Assembly (NCBI RefSeq): GCF_947568225.1
Contig: NZ_CANOOQ010000001.1
Location: forward strand, 1,178,001 to 1,242,000
Reading direction: 5' to 3'
From: Faecalispora anaeroviscerum
GTDB taxonomy: Bacteria; Bacillota; Clostridia; Oscillospirales; Acutalibacteraceae
Length of the DNA stretch: 64,000 nucleotides
How positions within the stretch are numbered: the first letter of the stretch is position 1; each line of letters starts with the position of its first letter. This document shows positions 1-8,527 of the stretch, one piece after another. The notes under the pieces were generated by a model. The model did not search any database. It was given only the letters and a program-made list of their open reading frames with translations, and was not told where the DNA came from. A program made the position numbers and the translations under genes.

Positions 1-9
1 GCCACGATG

Positions 10-15
10 TATAAT
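10..15 (+). promoter_or_regulatory. Conserved -10 element upstream of hutH1
   Basis: TATAAT is preceded by GATG and sits about 75 bases before the hutH1 start. The same GATGTATAAT occurs at the equivalent position before hutH2 (6210-6215) although neighbouring bases have diverged, which suggests it is kept by function. The -35 region of this copy would lie outside the window. Confidence 0.45.
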
Positions 16-89
16 TTGGCCGAAAGTTTAACAAGTGATTTCTGTGTGAGTTGCATTGAAACCAAAATGGTAAAAGGAGATTGTACATT

Positions 90-1619
90 ATGAAAACTGT
101 TATTTTGACCGGCCAGGATCTAACCCTGGAAGAATTCGCGCAGGTTTGCCGCGAGGACGTGCCTGTTGCTTTGTCTGAACAGGCGAAACAGAATATTATC
201 GATTCCCGCAAGGTTGTGGATCAAATTGTTGATGAAGATCGCGTTGTTTACGGCGTAACCACCGGATTCGGAAAATTCAGCGATGTTGTCATCAACAGCG
301 ATGAATGCAAGCTGCTCCAGAAAAACCTGATCATCACCCACGCGGTTGGCGCCGGCAATCCGTTTCCGCGCGATGCGGCCCGCGGAATGCTGCTGCTCCG
401 TGTTAACAATATGGCCAAGGGCTTTTCCGGCTGCCGTATGGAGGTTGTCGAGGTCCTGATCGAAATGCTCAACAAGGGCGTTACCCCTCAGATTCCCGAA
501 AAGGGTTCTTTGGGCGCTTCCGGTGACCTGGCTCCTTTGGCTCACATGGTTCTGCCGATGATCGGCCTTGGTAAAGCAGAATACAAGGGCGAAATTCTGG
601 ACGGCGGCGAAGCAATGAAGCGTGCAGGTATCTCCGTAGTGGAGCTGAGCGCAAAAGAGGGTTTGGCACTGATCAATGGTACTCCGGCTATGACCTCCAC
701 TGGCGCCTTGACCGTCTATGATGCTCTGGAGCTGCTGAAGGTTGCCGACGTTGCGGCTGCTCTGAGCTTTGAAGCACACAACGGCGTAACCGATGCACTC
801 GACAGCCGCATCCATGTCATCCGCCCCCACAAAGGCCAGATGGATACGGCCAGAATTCTCCAGCAGCTACTGAAGGGCAGCAAAAACACCACCCGTCAGG
901 GCGAAATTCGTGTTCAGGATGCTTACTCCCTGCGCTGCGTACCGCAGATTCACGGCGCGAGCAAGGACGCGATCAATTTTGTAAAGCAGAAGGTCGAAAT
1001 CGAGATCAACTCGGTTACCGATAACCCGATTATTTTGAAAGACACCATGGATGCCATCTCCGGCGGCAACTTCCACGGCCAGCCGATGGCGCTTCCCTTT
1101 GACTTTTTGGGAATCGCGGTCGCGGAGCTCGCGAACGTTTCTGAACGCCGCATTGAGCGCCTTGTAAACCCCGCACTGAGCGGCCTGCCCGCATTTTTAA
1201 CCAAAGACGGCGGCGTAAACTCCGGCTTTATGATCGTTCAGTACTCCGCTGCGGCTCTGGTTTCTGAAAACAAGGTTCTGGCGCATCCCGCCAGCGTTGA
1301 CAGCATTCCCTCCTCCGCAAACCAGGAAGATCACGTCAGCATGGGCACCATCGCGGCGCGCAAGGCCCGCGATATTCTTGGCAACGCCCGCCGTGTTCTG
1401 GCTATGGAGCTGATGTGCGCCTGCCAGGCCATCGATATGCGCGGTGACAAGGGCATGGGCGCTGGTACCAAGCCCGCCTATGATACCATTCGTTCTCTGG
1501 TGACGAAGCTGGAAGAAGACCGCCCGCTGTACGAGGATATTAACCTGTGCGAAAGCACCATCATCGACGGCACACTGATTTCTCATGTTGAAAAAGGCGC
1601 TTCCAAGATTGAGATGTAA
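90..1619 (+). CDS. hutH: Histidine ammonia-lyase, copy 1
   Basis: HutH removes ammonia from L-histidine to give urocanate, the first step of cytoplasmic histidine degradation. The protein is 509 residues, the usual length. It has the Ala143-Ser144-Gly145 triad in GSLGASGD, which cyclises to the MIO cofactor, and the family motif VYGVTTGFG with catalytic Tyr54. I use ATG at 90, nine bases after AAAGGAGA; an upstream in-frame TTG at 81 overlaps the ribosome binding site. It is followed by a 614-base gap, then an M20 amidohydrolase and a broken carrier gene. A second copy (6288-7817) differs by two residues near the C terminus (Thr/Ser in IIDG-T/S-L and Lys/Glu in AS-K/E-IEM). The family call is secure. 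Whether both copies are expressed is unknown. Confidence 0.97.
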   Translation: MKTVILTGQDLTLEEFAQVCREDVPVALSEQAKQNIIDSRKVVDQIVDEDRVVYGVTTGFGKFSDVVINSDECKLLQKNLIITHAVGAGNPFPRDAARGMLLLRVNNMAKGFSGCRMEVVEVLIEMLNKGVTPQIPEKGSLGASGDLAPLAHMVLPMIGLGKAEYKGEILDGGEAMKRAGISVVELSAKEGLALINGTPAMTSTGALTVYDALELLKVADVAAALSFEAHNGVTDALDSRIHVIRPHKGQMDTARILQQLLKGSKNTTRQGEIRVQDAYSLRCVPQIHGASKDAINFVKQKVEIEINSVTDNPIILKDTMDAISGGNFHGQPMALPFDFLGIAVAELANVSERRIERLVNPALSGLPAFLTKDGGVNSGFMIVQYSAAALVSENKVLAHPASVDSIPSSANQEDHVSMGTIAARKARDILGNARRVLAMELMCACQAIDMRGDKGMGAGTKPAYDTIRSLVTKLEEDRPLYEDINLCESTIIDGTLISHVEKGASKIEM

Positions 1620-2233
1620 TATTTTTTAAATATTTAAACATGCCTCGCGGAATTTACGATCTGTTTTTCCGCCTCACCCAGCCGTGTTTTAACAGACTGT
1701 TACTATGTTTCGGTCTGCCGATTAACGGATAGAGTTCTCAACAAAGCAAGGTTCCTAGCATATACAAATACACGCAACGAAAGGGGAAATGAAACGCGTC
1801 ATTCATGCTGTGTTGACCAAACTGGAGGTTCACTCTGTAACAGTTGGCGCCGAAAGTCAAAAAATCGGCGTGAAACAAAGCGAACCGGACCAAAACCGGG
1901 AAGATATTTTCATTTTATCGATTTTTGCCCTATGGACGCTTATTACCCCAAAAGGCCAGCGGCATGGATAACGAAGAGGAAAATCAGTACCATATTCCAT
2001 AGCAAAATAGAACGAGAGGAAGTTCATTCACATTTCAGATTCAAAATTTTTACAGGTTTGCCTTCGTAAATAAGAGATGGTTTTTTATGATTATGAAAGG
2101 CTGATTCTGTAATAAATGAAAATTGCCGGTTGATCATTATTGTTAGTCGCTTCTTATAATTTGTGTAGCGTCTTATTCAAAGTTTTTATTTAGTGTAGTC
2201 TTTTAATGTTTTTCTAGAAAGGAGCATATGCAA
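1620..2233. other. Intergenic region hutH1 - M20 hydrolase
   Basis: This 614-base gap shows no clear terminator after hutH1. The block 1756-1812 (TAGCATATACAAATAC onward, through a ribosome binding site and ATG at 1789) is conserved with 8245-8304 downstream of hutH2, with identical 33-base spacing to the ATG. The rest is AT-rich and unassigned. The end carries the AGAAAGGAG site used by the next gene. Confidence 0.6.
1789..1971 (+). CDS. Possible short ORF/leader, copy 1 (60 codons)
   Basis: ATG at 1789 follows GAAAGGGGAA with good spacing. The peptide begins MKRVIHAVL. The equivalent place after hutH2 has ATG at 8278 behind GAAAGGAGAA and a peptide beginning MKSTIHAVF. The His codon is CAT here and CAC there, a synonymous change, and Ile-His-Ala-Val is kept, which mildly supports translation. 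Downstream of this start the two copies diverge completely and their lengths differ (60 and 18 codons). It could be a leader peptide, or the conserved block may act as RNA or DNA. I recognise no family. Confidence 0.3.
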   Translation: MKRVIHAVLTKLEVHSVTVGAESQKIGVKQSEPDQNREDIFILSIFALWTLITPKGQRHG

Positions 2234-3439
2234 ATGATAAGTGAACAGGAAAAGGTTTTACAGGCCGTTCAAAAGCACATGGATACTGCTCTTGATATTA
2301 AAAAATTCTTGTACGAGCACCCGGAAACCGCGCGAACAGAATATTTATCAAGTAAAAAAATTGCAGAGGCCTTAAAGCAGGTAGGTTATAAGGTGGAATA
2401 CCCATTTATGGAAAAGGAACTGGGATATCCTACGGCTTTTCGCGCGGTACTGGAAAACGGCAGCGGTCCATCCGTTGCTATTATGGCGGAATATGATGCA
2501 CTACCGAATCTGGGGCACGGATGTGGACACAATTTTCATGGCGCTCTCGCTACACTTGCCGCACTTGCATTAGCCGAATCTGATATTCGTAAATCTTTTT
2601 CCGGTAGTATTTATGTAATCGGCACCCCTGCAGAAGAGGAAGCGGGGGCAAAAGTTCCTATGGCGGAAGCGGGGGTCTTTGACGATATGTCCTTGGCCTG
2701 CATGATGCATTCTTGGGGGCATGCGGAATCTTACGCCGATATGGACGTTTTAGCTCTGAAATGCTATATCGTTGAGTTTTTTGGAGAAGAGGCCCATGCG
2801 GCTTCAAGTCCATGGCAAGGACACAGCGCACTGGCTGCCGCACGCAAATTCCTCGATTTAATCGACGCAAGAAGAGAATGCTTTACTCCTGACGCCCGCT
2901 GTAATGCCATTATTACAGATGGCGGAAAATCTCCCAATATCTTGCCCGATTATGCATCGGTTCGTATTGAAATAAGAACCGATTCCCAGGCAAAGCTTCA
3001 TCTGATGGATCAATCCCTCAAAAAGTGTGCGGATGGCGCGGCGTTGGCCTTAGACTGCAAAGTAACCTTCCGCAAAGGTTTTGATGATTTTGCTGATATG
3101 GTGCGCAACCCTGCTTTGGAAAAAGAAATGGAACACATCATGTCTGAATATGGATTCCAGATGGGCACGATCCAGGCACCTTCCGGTTCATCCGATGTAG
3201 GAAATGTAAGCTATCATTGCCCCAGCATTCAGGCTTTAATCTCAGTAACTGATAATGGGTATCCTTTGCATTCCGAAAATCTTCGGGAAGCAACCATGTT
3301 ACCGGAAGCGACCGAGCGTCTACAAAATGGAGCAGCCTCATTGGCTTCTATGATGCTGAAGGTGCTGACAGACGAGGCGTTTCGCGACAAAGTCACAAAT
3401 GATTTTATTCATTCCCGCCAAAAAAAGCTAGGTACATAA
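2234..3439 (+). CDS. M20 family amidohydrolase/peptidase
   Basis: Zinc-type M20 amidohydrolase of 401 residues, in the branch that includes AbgB and the dipeptidase-like PM20D2 proteins. Visible motifs are AEYDALP (about 85-91), GHGCGHN (94-100, metal ligands) and PAEEEAGA (about 132-139, catalytic Glu), followed by a dimerisation lid domain. It probably cleaves an N-acyl amino acid or dipeptide in the cytoplasm. I start at ATG 2234 (MISEQEK) because GGAG at 2221-2224 lies nine bases upstream; ATG 2228 would leave only three. It sits directly before a carrier gene and after hutH1, so an acylated histidine or histidine-containing dipeptide is an attractive but unproven substrate. The substrate cannot be read from sequence. 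Confidence 0.85.
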   Translation: MISEQEKVLQAVQKHMDTALDIKKFLYEHPETARTEYLSSKKIAEALKQVGYKVEYPFMEKELGYPTAFRAVLENGSGPSVAIMAEYDALPNLGHGCGHNFHGALATLAALALAESDIRKSFSGSIYVIGTPAEEEAGAKVPMAEAGVFDDMSLACMMHSWGHAESYADMDVLALKCYIVEFFGEEAHAASSPWQGHSALAAARKFLDLIDARRECFTPDARCNAIITDGGKSPNILPDYASVRIEIRTDSQAKLHLMDQSLKKCADGAALALDCKVTFRKGFDDFADMVRNPALEKEMEHIMSEYGFQMGTIQAPSGSSDVGNVSYHCPSIQALISVTDNGYPLHSENLREATMLPEATERLQNGAASLASMMLKVLTDEAFRDKVTNDFIHSRQKKLGT

Positions 3440-3482
3440 TAAAGCGATTTAAATTTTATAATTGAGAAGGGAAGGTTGTTGA

Positions 3483-4905
3483 ATGACTTCTTTAAGCGTC
3501 AACAAAGAGGCTCCAGAAAAGAAAAAGCGGAAACTGGTAATGCCTCACATTTATCTCTTGCTTTTTATGTTTGCATGCGTTTGTGCGGCCGCCTCTTATA
3601 TTTTACCCGCTGGTGTTTTCGACAGAGTGAAAAACGATGCGGGCAGAATGATGGTTGTCCCCGGCACCTATCATGTAGTGGATTCTACTCCTGTATCTTT
3701 GTTCCAGCTGATCAGCAGCCTTTACAAAGGCATGCTGGATGCCGGCAGCATTATTTTCTTCGTTTTCATGGCATGCCTCCATTGGCCTGATTATTTCAAG
3801 CGGCGCCTTTAATGGACTGGTCGCCAAACTGTTAAAAAGAGTACACGGCAAATACCGCACTTTAATCATTCCCGCATTTTTGATCATCATCGGTATCGCG
3901 TCTTCAACGATCGGCTGCTTTGAAGAAATGTATCCGTTTATCCCTATCTTTGTAGGTATTACCATTGCAATGGGCTATGATGCTATTGTTGGTGCAGGTA
4001 TTGTTGCACTGGCAACCTCTATCGGCTATTCCTGTGCATTCATGAACCCATTTAATGTCGGAATGGCTCAAAGCATTGCTGGGGTAACGCAAATGTCCGG
4101 AAGCGGCTTCAGAATTATATCCCATTTAGTCATGATCACAGTCGCTTCCATTTACATGATCCGATATGCGCTGAAGGTAGAAGCTGATCCGCATAAAAGT
4201 GTGGTATATGGAGTATCTTTCGCCCACTTGGAGATGGATAAGGATGATCTGGAGAACCATCCATTTGGGATCCGCGAAAAAGGCGTCCTATTAACCCTTC
4301 TGCTTGGAATCGTTGTTATTGTCTGGGGATGCAAAAACCAGGGCTGGTATTTTGAGGAACTTTGCACCGCATTCCTTGTCATGGGCATTGTTAGCGCCGT
4401 TATTATGGGGTGGAGCCCAAACACAATCTGTGAAAAAATGGCGAATTCATTCTCCGAAATTGCTATGGCTTGCATTATGATCGGTGTAGCCCGCGCCATT
4501 TTGGTTGTACTGAACGAAGGCAATATTATTGACACTGTTGTTTATGGACTGTCTATTCCTCTTTCTTATATGCCTAAATGGATTGCCGGCGAGGCTATGC
4601 TGGTATTCCAGACCTTACTGAATTTCCTGATCCCCTCCAGTACCGGAATGGCCGTTGTTAGCATGCCTATTATGGCACCGCTTTCTGACTTACTTGGCAT
4701 TTCAAGACAGGTAGCGGTATTGGCCTTCCAGTTTGGCGACGGCCTGACAAATGTACTGTGGCCGACCGCTTCCACTCCAGTTATTTGTGCTATTGCGGGA
4801 ATCCCTCTGCAAAAATGGATGAAGTGGTTTACTCCTCTCTTTTTCCTTTTACTTTTAACCGAAGGAATTTTAATTGCAATTAGCATTGCGATCGGATTCG
4901 CATAA
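3483..4905 (+). pseudogene. YfcC/DcuC-type carrier, interrupted by frameshift
   Basis: Two overlapping frames together encode one membrane carrier of about 470 residues in the YfcC (C4-dicarboxylate/basic amino acid carrier) family. The first frame (ATG 3483, to 3812) gives the N-terminal helix and ends in a run containing FVFMAC. The second (open from 3739, to 4905) continues with SIGLIISSG and the remaining helices. The shift falls near 3774-3778 and needs one extra base or two missing bases. Intact relatives run straight through this point. ATG 3483 is preceded by GAAGGGAAGG. Clean codon structure on both sides argues for a recent mutation or a sequencing error. It lies 43 bases after the M20 hydrolase and before a terminator, so the pair was probably an uptake-and-cleavage unit. 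Confidence 0.85.
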
Positions 4906-4967
4906 AAGCAAGTTAATTCTTTTGCGGTTGGGTGTCATGTCTTCATGTATCGATGCGCAACTTTCAG

Positions 4968-5001
4968 AGGGACATGGGAATTTTCTTCCATGTCCCTTTT
5001 T
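4968..5001 (+). terminator. Rho-independent terminator after YfcC-type gene
   Basis: AGGGACATGG (4968-4977) pairs with CCATGTCCCT (4988-4997), followed by a T run. The stem sequence is almost the same as in the terminator after the second permease (9853-9887), though the genes before them are unrelated. Confidence 0.9.
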
Positions 5002-5770
5002 ATTACTTTTTTAACAAAATGGAATTTCCATGCTTTTCAGCGCAATTTAATCAACCAAAATTGTTTCCAAAAACGAAAAAACTCAATCGTTTATTCTGCT
5101 TTTTTCTTCCAAACTACAAGACTGAAAGAAAACGGAAAGATGAGAGTGATACATCAGTACCGTAAATAACCAAGTAACATCGGGATTTATAGCTGTTTTT
5201 AGATTTAATCCTTTCACTACCTCTTTCGATTGACAATATAAGTAAAATGCATGGTTTTATAAATAAAAATATTCAAAAATTGCTTTTATATCTTACCCTG
5301 CATATATCGTCATCTTTCTTGCTTATTTTCAAAATTTTTGACGGAATTTAAATTTTTCTCAAGAAAAACATGCAGTTTTTCTTTTTTTCAAAAACCCACC
5401 ATAAATCAACTTAAGATGAAAAAAGCCCCAAAATCCACAGAAAGTCAGGAGCACTGCGGATTCTACAATTTGTTAGCGAATTAGCATAATGAAATATCAT
5501 CTTTTTTCCGTCTTTTCAACTTAAGCAAATTAAGGCTCAATTGAGGTGTGAAAACACAACTTTCTTCCTCTTATCATATACGGAAAAAGCAAAAGCATAA
5601 AAATGGAAAGATGGACAAACTCCTCCCATTACCCTAAATAATCAGCACTCTGTTCTTTTCAAAATTGCTGCAAAACGATCTCTTTTCATTTGTTTTAGTA
5701 CGCTAATGAATTAGCAAGCTATTAATTTATTTTAATAAATCAATAAAGCAAATTTAGAATATTGTCAGCA

Positions 5771-5801
5771 AAAACGCAGGTGGTAAAACCTGCGTTTTTT
5801 T
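5771..5801. terminator. Orphan bidirectional terminator hairpin
   Basis: AAAACGCAGGT (5771-5781) pairs with ACCTGCGTTTT (5788-5798) around a six-base loop, with T-rich sequence after it and A-rich sequence before it. No gene ends nearby, so it may mark a lost gene or an unannotated short transcript. Confidence 0.7.
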
Positions 5802-6209
5802 CATTCCAAATCAGAAGTAAAAATGTTCTGAGAAACCTTCTTACAACCTCATTCCTGCTAGCTTTTTCAATGTTTTTGAAGAGGGAAAATCCTCTTATTA
5901 GAATCATTACTTTTTTCTGTTGATCAATCTTTTCAATTTTTTTGCTATTATCCTCTTCTCTTTTGTATCTTTTCCACGTAAAATGAGAAGGAACGTAAAT
6001 TGCCGGCTGCTGGCCTGGCTTCGGTCGCTGCAAAATTTCGATCTTTTTTCGCTTTATCATCTTATTTTTCATTTTTTATTGCAGTTTATGTTTATTTACA
6101 TCTGGGTTTGTTTCTCCCCGGCTGATCATTGCAATTCAGCAATTTTTGCAGCCTTATTTTCAGAAAAGCAAGCGGACCCACTTAGACGTTTCTTTGACAG
6201 GCAGCGATG

Positions 6210-6215
6210 TATAAT
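6210..6215 (+). promoter_or_regulatory. Conserved -10 element upstream of hutH2
   Basis: TATAAT in GATGTATAAT is conserved with 10-15. The only TTGACA nearby (6194-6199) leaves a 10-base spacer, too short for a sigma-70 type promoter, so the -35 contact is weak or activator-dependent. Confidence 0.45.
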
Positions 6216-6287
6216 CTGGTCAAGTTCAATAAATTATTTGTGTGTGAGTTGCATCGTAACCAAAATGGTAAAAGGAGATTGTACATT

Positions 6288-7817
6288 ATGAAAACTGTTA
6301 TTTTGACCGGCCAGGATCTAACCCTGGAAGAATTCGCGCAGGTTTGCCGCGAGGACGTGCCTGTTGCTTTGTCTGAACAGGCGAAACAGAATATTATCGA
6401 TTCCCGCAAGGTTGTGGATCAAATTGTTGATGAAGATCGCGTTGTTTACGGCGTAACCACCGGATTCGGAAAATTCAGCGATGTTGTCATCAACAGCGAT
6501 GAATGCAAGCTGCTCCAGAAAAACCTGATCATCACCCACGCGGTTGGCGCCGGCAATCCGTTCCCGCGCGATGCGGCCCGCGGAATGCTGCTGCTCCGTG
6601 TTAACAATATGGCCAAGGGCTTTTCCGGCTGCCGTATGGAGGTTGTCGAGGTCCTGATCGAAATGCTCAACAAGGGCGTTACCCCTCAGATTCCCGAAAA
6701 GGGTTCTTTGGGCGCTTCCGGTGACCTGGCTCCTTTGGCTCACATGGTTCTGCCGATGATCGGCCTTGGTAAAGCAGAATACAAGGGCGAAATTCTGGAC
6801 GGCGGCGAAGCAATGAAGCGTGCAGGTATCTCCGTAGTGGAGCTGAGCGCAAAAGAGGGTTTGGCACTGATCAATGGTACTCCGGCTATGACCTCCACTG
6901 GCGCCTTGACCGTCTATGATGCTCTGGAGCTGCTGAAGGTTGCCGACGTTGCGGCTGCTCTGAGCTTTGAAGCACACAACGGCGTAACCGATGCACTCGA
7001 CAGCCGCATCCATGTCATCCGCCCCCACAAAGGCCAGATGGATACGGCCAGAATTCTCCAGCAGCTACTGAAGGGCAGCAAAAACACCACCCGTCAGGGC
7101 GAAATTCGTGTTCAGGATGCTTACTCCCTGCGCTGCGTACCGCAGATTCACGGCGCGAGCAAGGACGCGATCAATTTTGTAAAGCAGAAGGTCGAAATCG
7201 AGATCAACTCGGTTACCGATAACCCGATTATTTTGAAAGACACCATGGATGCCATCTCCGGCGGCAACTTCCACGGCCAGCCGATGGCGCTTCCCTTTGA
7301 CTTTTTGGGAATCGCGGTCGCGGAGCTCGCGAACGTTTCTGAACGCCGCATTGAGCGCCTTGTAAACCCCGCACTGAGCGGCCTGCCCGCATTTTTAACC
7401 AAAGACGGCGGCGTAAACTCCGGCTTTATGATCGTTCAGTACTCCGCTGCGGCTCTGGTTTCTGAAAACAAGGTTCTGGCGCATCCCGCCAGCGTTGACA
7501 GCATCCCTTCCTCCGCAAACCAGGAAGATCACGTCAGCATGGGCACCATCGCGGCGCGCAAGGCCCGCGATATTCTTGGCAACGCCCGCCGTGTTCTGGC
7601 TATGGAGCTGATGTGCGCCTGCCAGGCCATCGATATGCGCGGTGACAAGGGCATGGGCGCTGGTACCAAACCCGCCTATGATACCATTCGTTCTCTGGTG
7701 ACTAAGCTGGAAGAAGACCGCCCGCTGTACGAGGATATTAACCTGTGCGAAAGCACCATCATCGACGGCAGCCTGATTTCTCATGTTGAAAAAGGCGCTT
7801 CCGAGATCGAGATGTAA
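6288..7817 (+). CDS. hutH: Histidine ammonia-lyase, copy 2
   Basis: Second histidine ammonia-lyase, 509 residues, converting L-histidine to urocanate and ammonia. The MIO triad Ala143-Ser144-Gly145 and Tyr54 are intact, as in copy 1. ATG 6288 is preceded by AAAGGAGA nine bases upstream, exactly as in copy 1. The protein differs from copy 1 at two positions only, both in the last 20 residues. It is followed after 710 bases by a YuiF-type permease, so this cassette pairs the lyase with a different transporter from copy 1. The bases upstream (ACCAAAATGG to ATG) are identical in both copies while sequence further out has drifted. This suggests recent gene conversion rather than a fresh tandem duplication. 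Confidence 0.97.
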   Translation: MKTVILTGQDLTLEEFAQVCREDVPVALSEQAKQNIIDSRKVVDQIVDEDRVVYGVTTGFGKFSDVVINSDECKLLQKNLIITHAVGAGNPFPRDAARGMLLLRVNNMAKGFSGCRMEVVEVLIEMLNKGVTPQIPEKGSLGASGDLAPLAHMVLPMIGLGKAEYKGEILDGGEAMKRAGISVVELSAKEGLALINGTPAMTSTGALTVYDALELLKVADVAAALSFEAHNGVTDALDSRIHVIRPHKGQMDTARILQQLLKGSKNTTRQGEIRVQDAYSLRCVPQIHGASKDAINFVKQKVEIEINSVTDNPIILKDTMDAISGGNFHGQPMALPFDFLGIAVAELANVSERRIERLVNPALSGLPAFLTKDGGVNSGFMIVQYSAAALVSENKVLAHPASVDSIPSSANQEDHVSMGTIAARKARDILGNARRVLAMELMCACQAIDMRGDKGMGAGTKPAYDTIRSLVTKLEEDRPLYEDINLCESTIIDGSLISHVEKGASEIEM

Positions 7818-8527
7818 TTTACCGAAAGAGTAAATTGAACACCGCTAACAGTTCCGATCCGGCGCAAAGAACTCTCCCCGTGTGAAACTGATTCTGGAGA
7901 ATTGGGGCGAAGACTGTGAAACGTTGAACGAATCTGCCGCTCTTCGCCCCCTTCTTTCTCACTCATTTGGTACAGCTGATTATTGTCACTTTGTTCTTTG
8001 CCCAATGGATCGCCCGAAGGAAACCATCGGTGTCCGGTTTTTCTACCCTGGTATTCGACTCCTCGACGGAGTACTGTTCCGTCGTCCCCCCCTTGCACAA
8101 TCACATTCCCTTTCTGCTATATTTTCCGGTGGTATCCGGCTCACAGCAGGAAACGTGATCAGGTTGCCCTTCTAATTTGCACCTGATCGTTCCGCAAAAG
8201 AACCTAAGATTCGTGCGGATAGCCCTTGCAGCTAACGAGATTCATAGCATACACAAATAAACGCAACGAAAGGAGAAATGAAAAGTACAATTCACGCTGT
8301 GTTTGCTGACCGGCCGCATCCCTCTCAAATTTGAGGCTTAAAATCCAAGGATTTGTTCCACGCGAAGTAGGTATGCTCCGGAACTGAGAAGAGGAATCTT
8401 TGGTTTCTCAGTTTGTGCTTTATGAATACTCAATTCTTCGGATAGGGCTTGTGGCATAAAAAGAGGGGATATTTTCTGTATCATTTTTACAGGATTTCCC
8501 TTTCACAAAACAAGAGGAGGTTATTTT
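7818..8527. other. Intergenic region hutH2 - YuiF permease
   Basis: This 710-base gap contains the conserved block 8245-8304 shared with the first cassette, with a ribosome binding site and ATG at 8278. It also has a hairpin, AACTGAGAA (8382-8390) with TTCTCAGTT (8405-8413), followed by a short T-rich stretch, which could be a weak terminator or part of a leader. I see no T-box or known riboswitch signature. Confidence 0.55.
8278..8334 (+). CDS. Possible short leader peptide, copy 2 (18 codons)
   Basis: ATG 8278 sits behind GAAAGGAGAA. The 18-residue product begins MKSTIHAVF and ends at TGA 8332-8334. It contains two His codons. Its start context and first codons match the ORF at 1789. It lies about 190 bases before the permease gene and just upstream of the hairpin at 8382-8413, an arrangement that would suit translational attenuation. 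Function is inferred only. Confidence 0.35.
   Translation: MKSTIHAVFADRPHPSQI

Larger units (their letters stand above)
1..1619 (+). repeat. Copy 1 of duplicated hutH segment
   Basis: This segment and the one at 6199-7817 are near-identical copies. Inside the coding region they differ at 9 of 1530 positions (365, 1307, 1310, 1472, 1505, 1573, 1574, 1605, 1610). In the 5' untranslated part they share GATGTATAAT, GTGTGAGTTGCAT and the block from ACCAAAATGG to the start codon, but diverge between these blocks. Similarity ends abruptly after the stop codon. Confidence 0.95.
4906..6287. other. Long AT-rich intergenic region before hutH2
   Basis: After the terminator at 4968-5001 this 1.4-kb stretch is AT-rich and has no convincing gene. 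It holds a repeated TCAACTTAAG (5406-5415, 5516-5525), a palindrome GCTAAT-GA-ATTAGC (5702-5715), a related TTAGCGAATTAGC (5473-5485), a terminator-like hairpin (5771-5798) and, at 6155-6169, TATTTTCAGAAAAGC. The last differs at three positions from the CodY consensus AATTTTCWGAAAATT and lies about 40 bases before the conserved -10 of hutH2. Confidence 0.6.
6199..7817 (+). repeat. Copy 2 of duplicated hutH segment
   Basis: Partner of 1-1619, about 99.4 percent identical over the coding region. See the copy 1 entry for the positions that differ. Confidence 0.95.

Noticed and set aside
120..830. Antisense 236-codon frames inside both hutH genes (also 6318-7028)
   Set aside because: They mirror hutH codons, are preserved only because the hutH copies are nearly identical, and show no motifs.
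4932..5169. Two open frames of about 75 codons after the YfcC-type gene
   Set aside because: They start upstream of or inside the terminator hairpin and read through AT-rich sequence with no ribosome binding site.
6194..6199. TTGACA as -35 box for hutH2
   Set aside because: The spacer to TATAAT is only 10 bases, far from the usual 16-18.
7818..8527. T-box or histidine riboswitch before the YuiF permease
   Set aside because: No T-box core (GGTGG-N-ACCGCG type antiterminator) or known aptamer landmarks could be found in either hutH-transporter gap.
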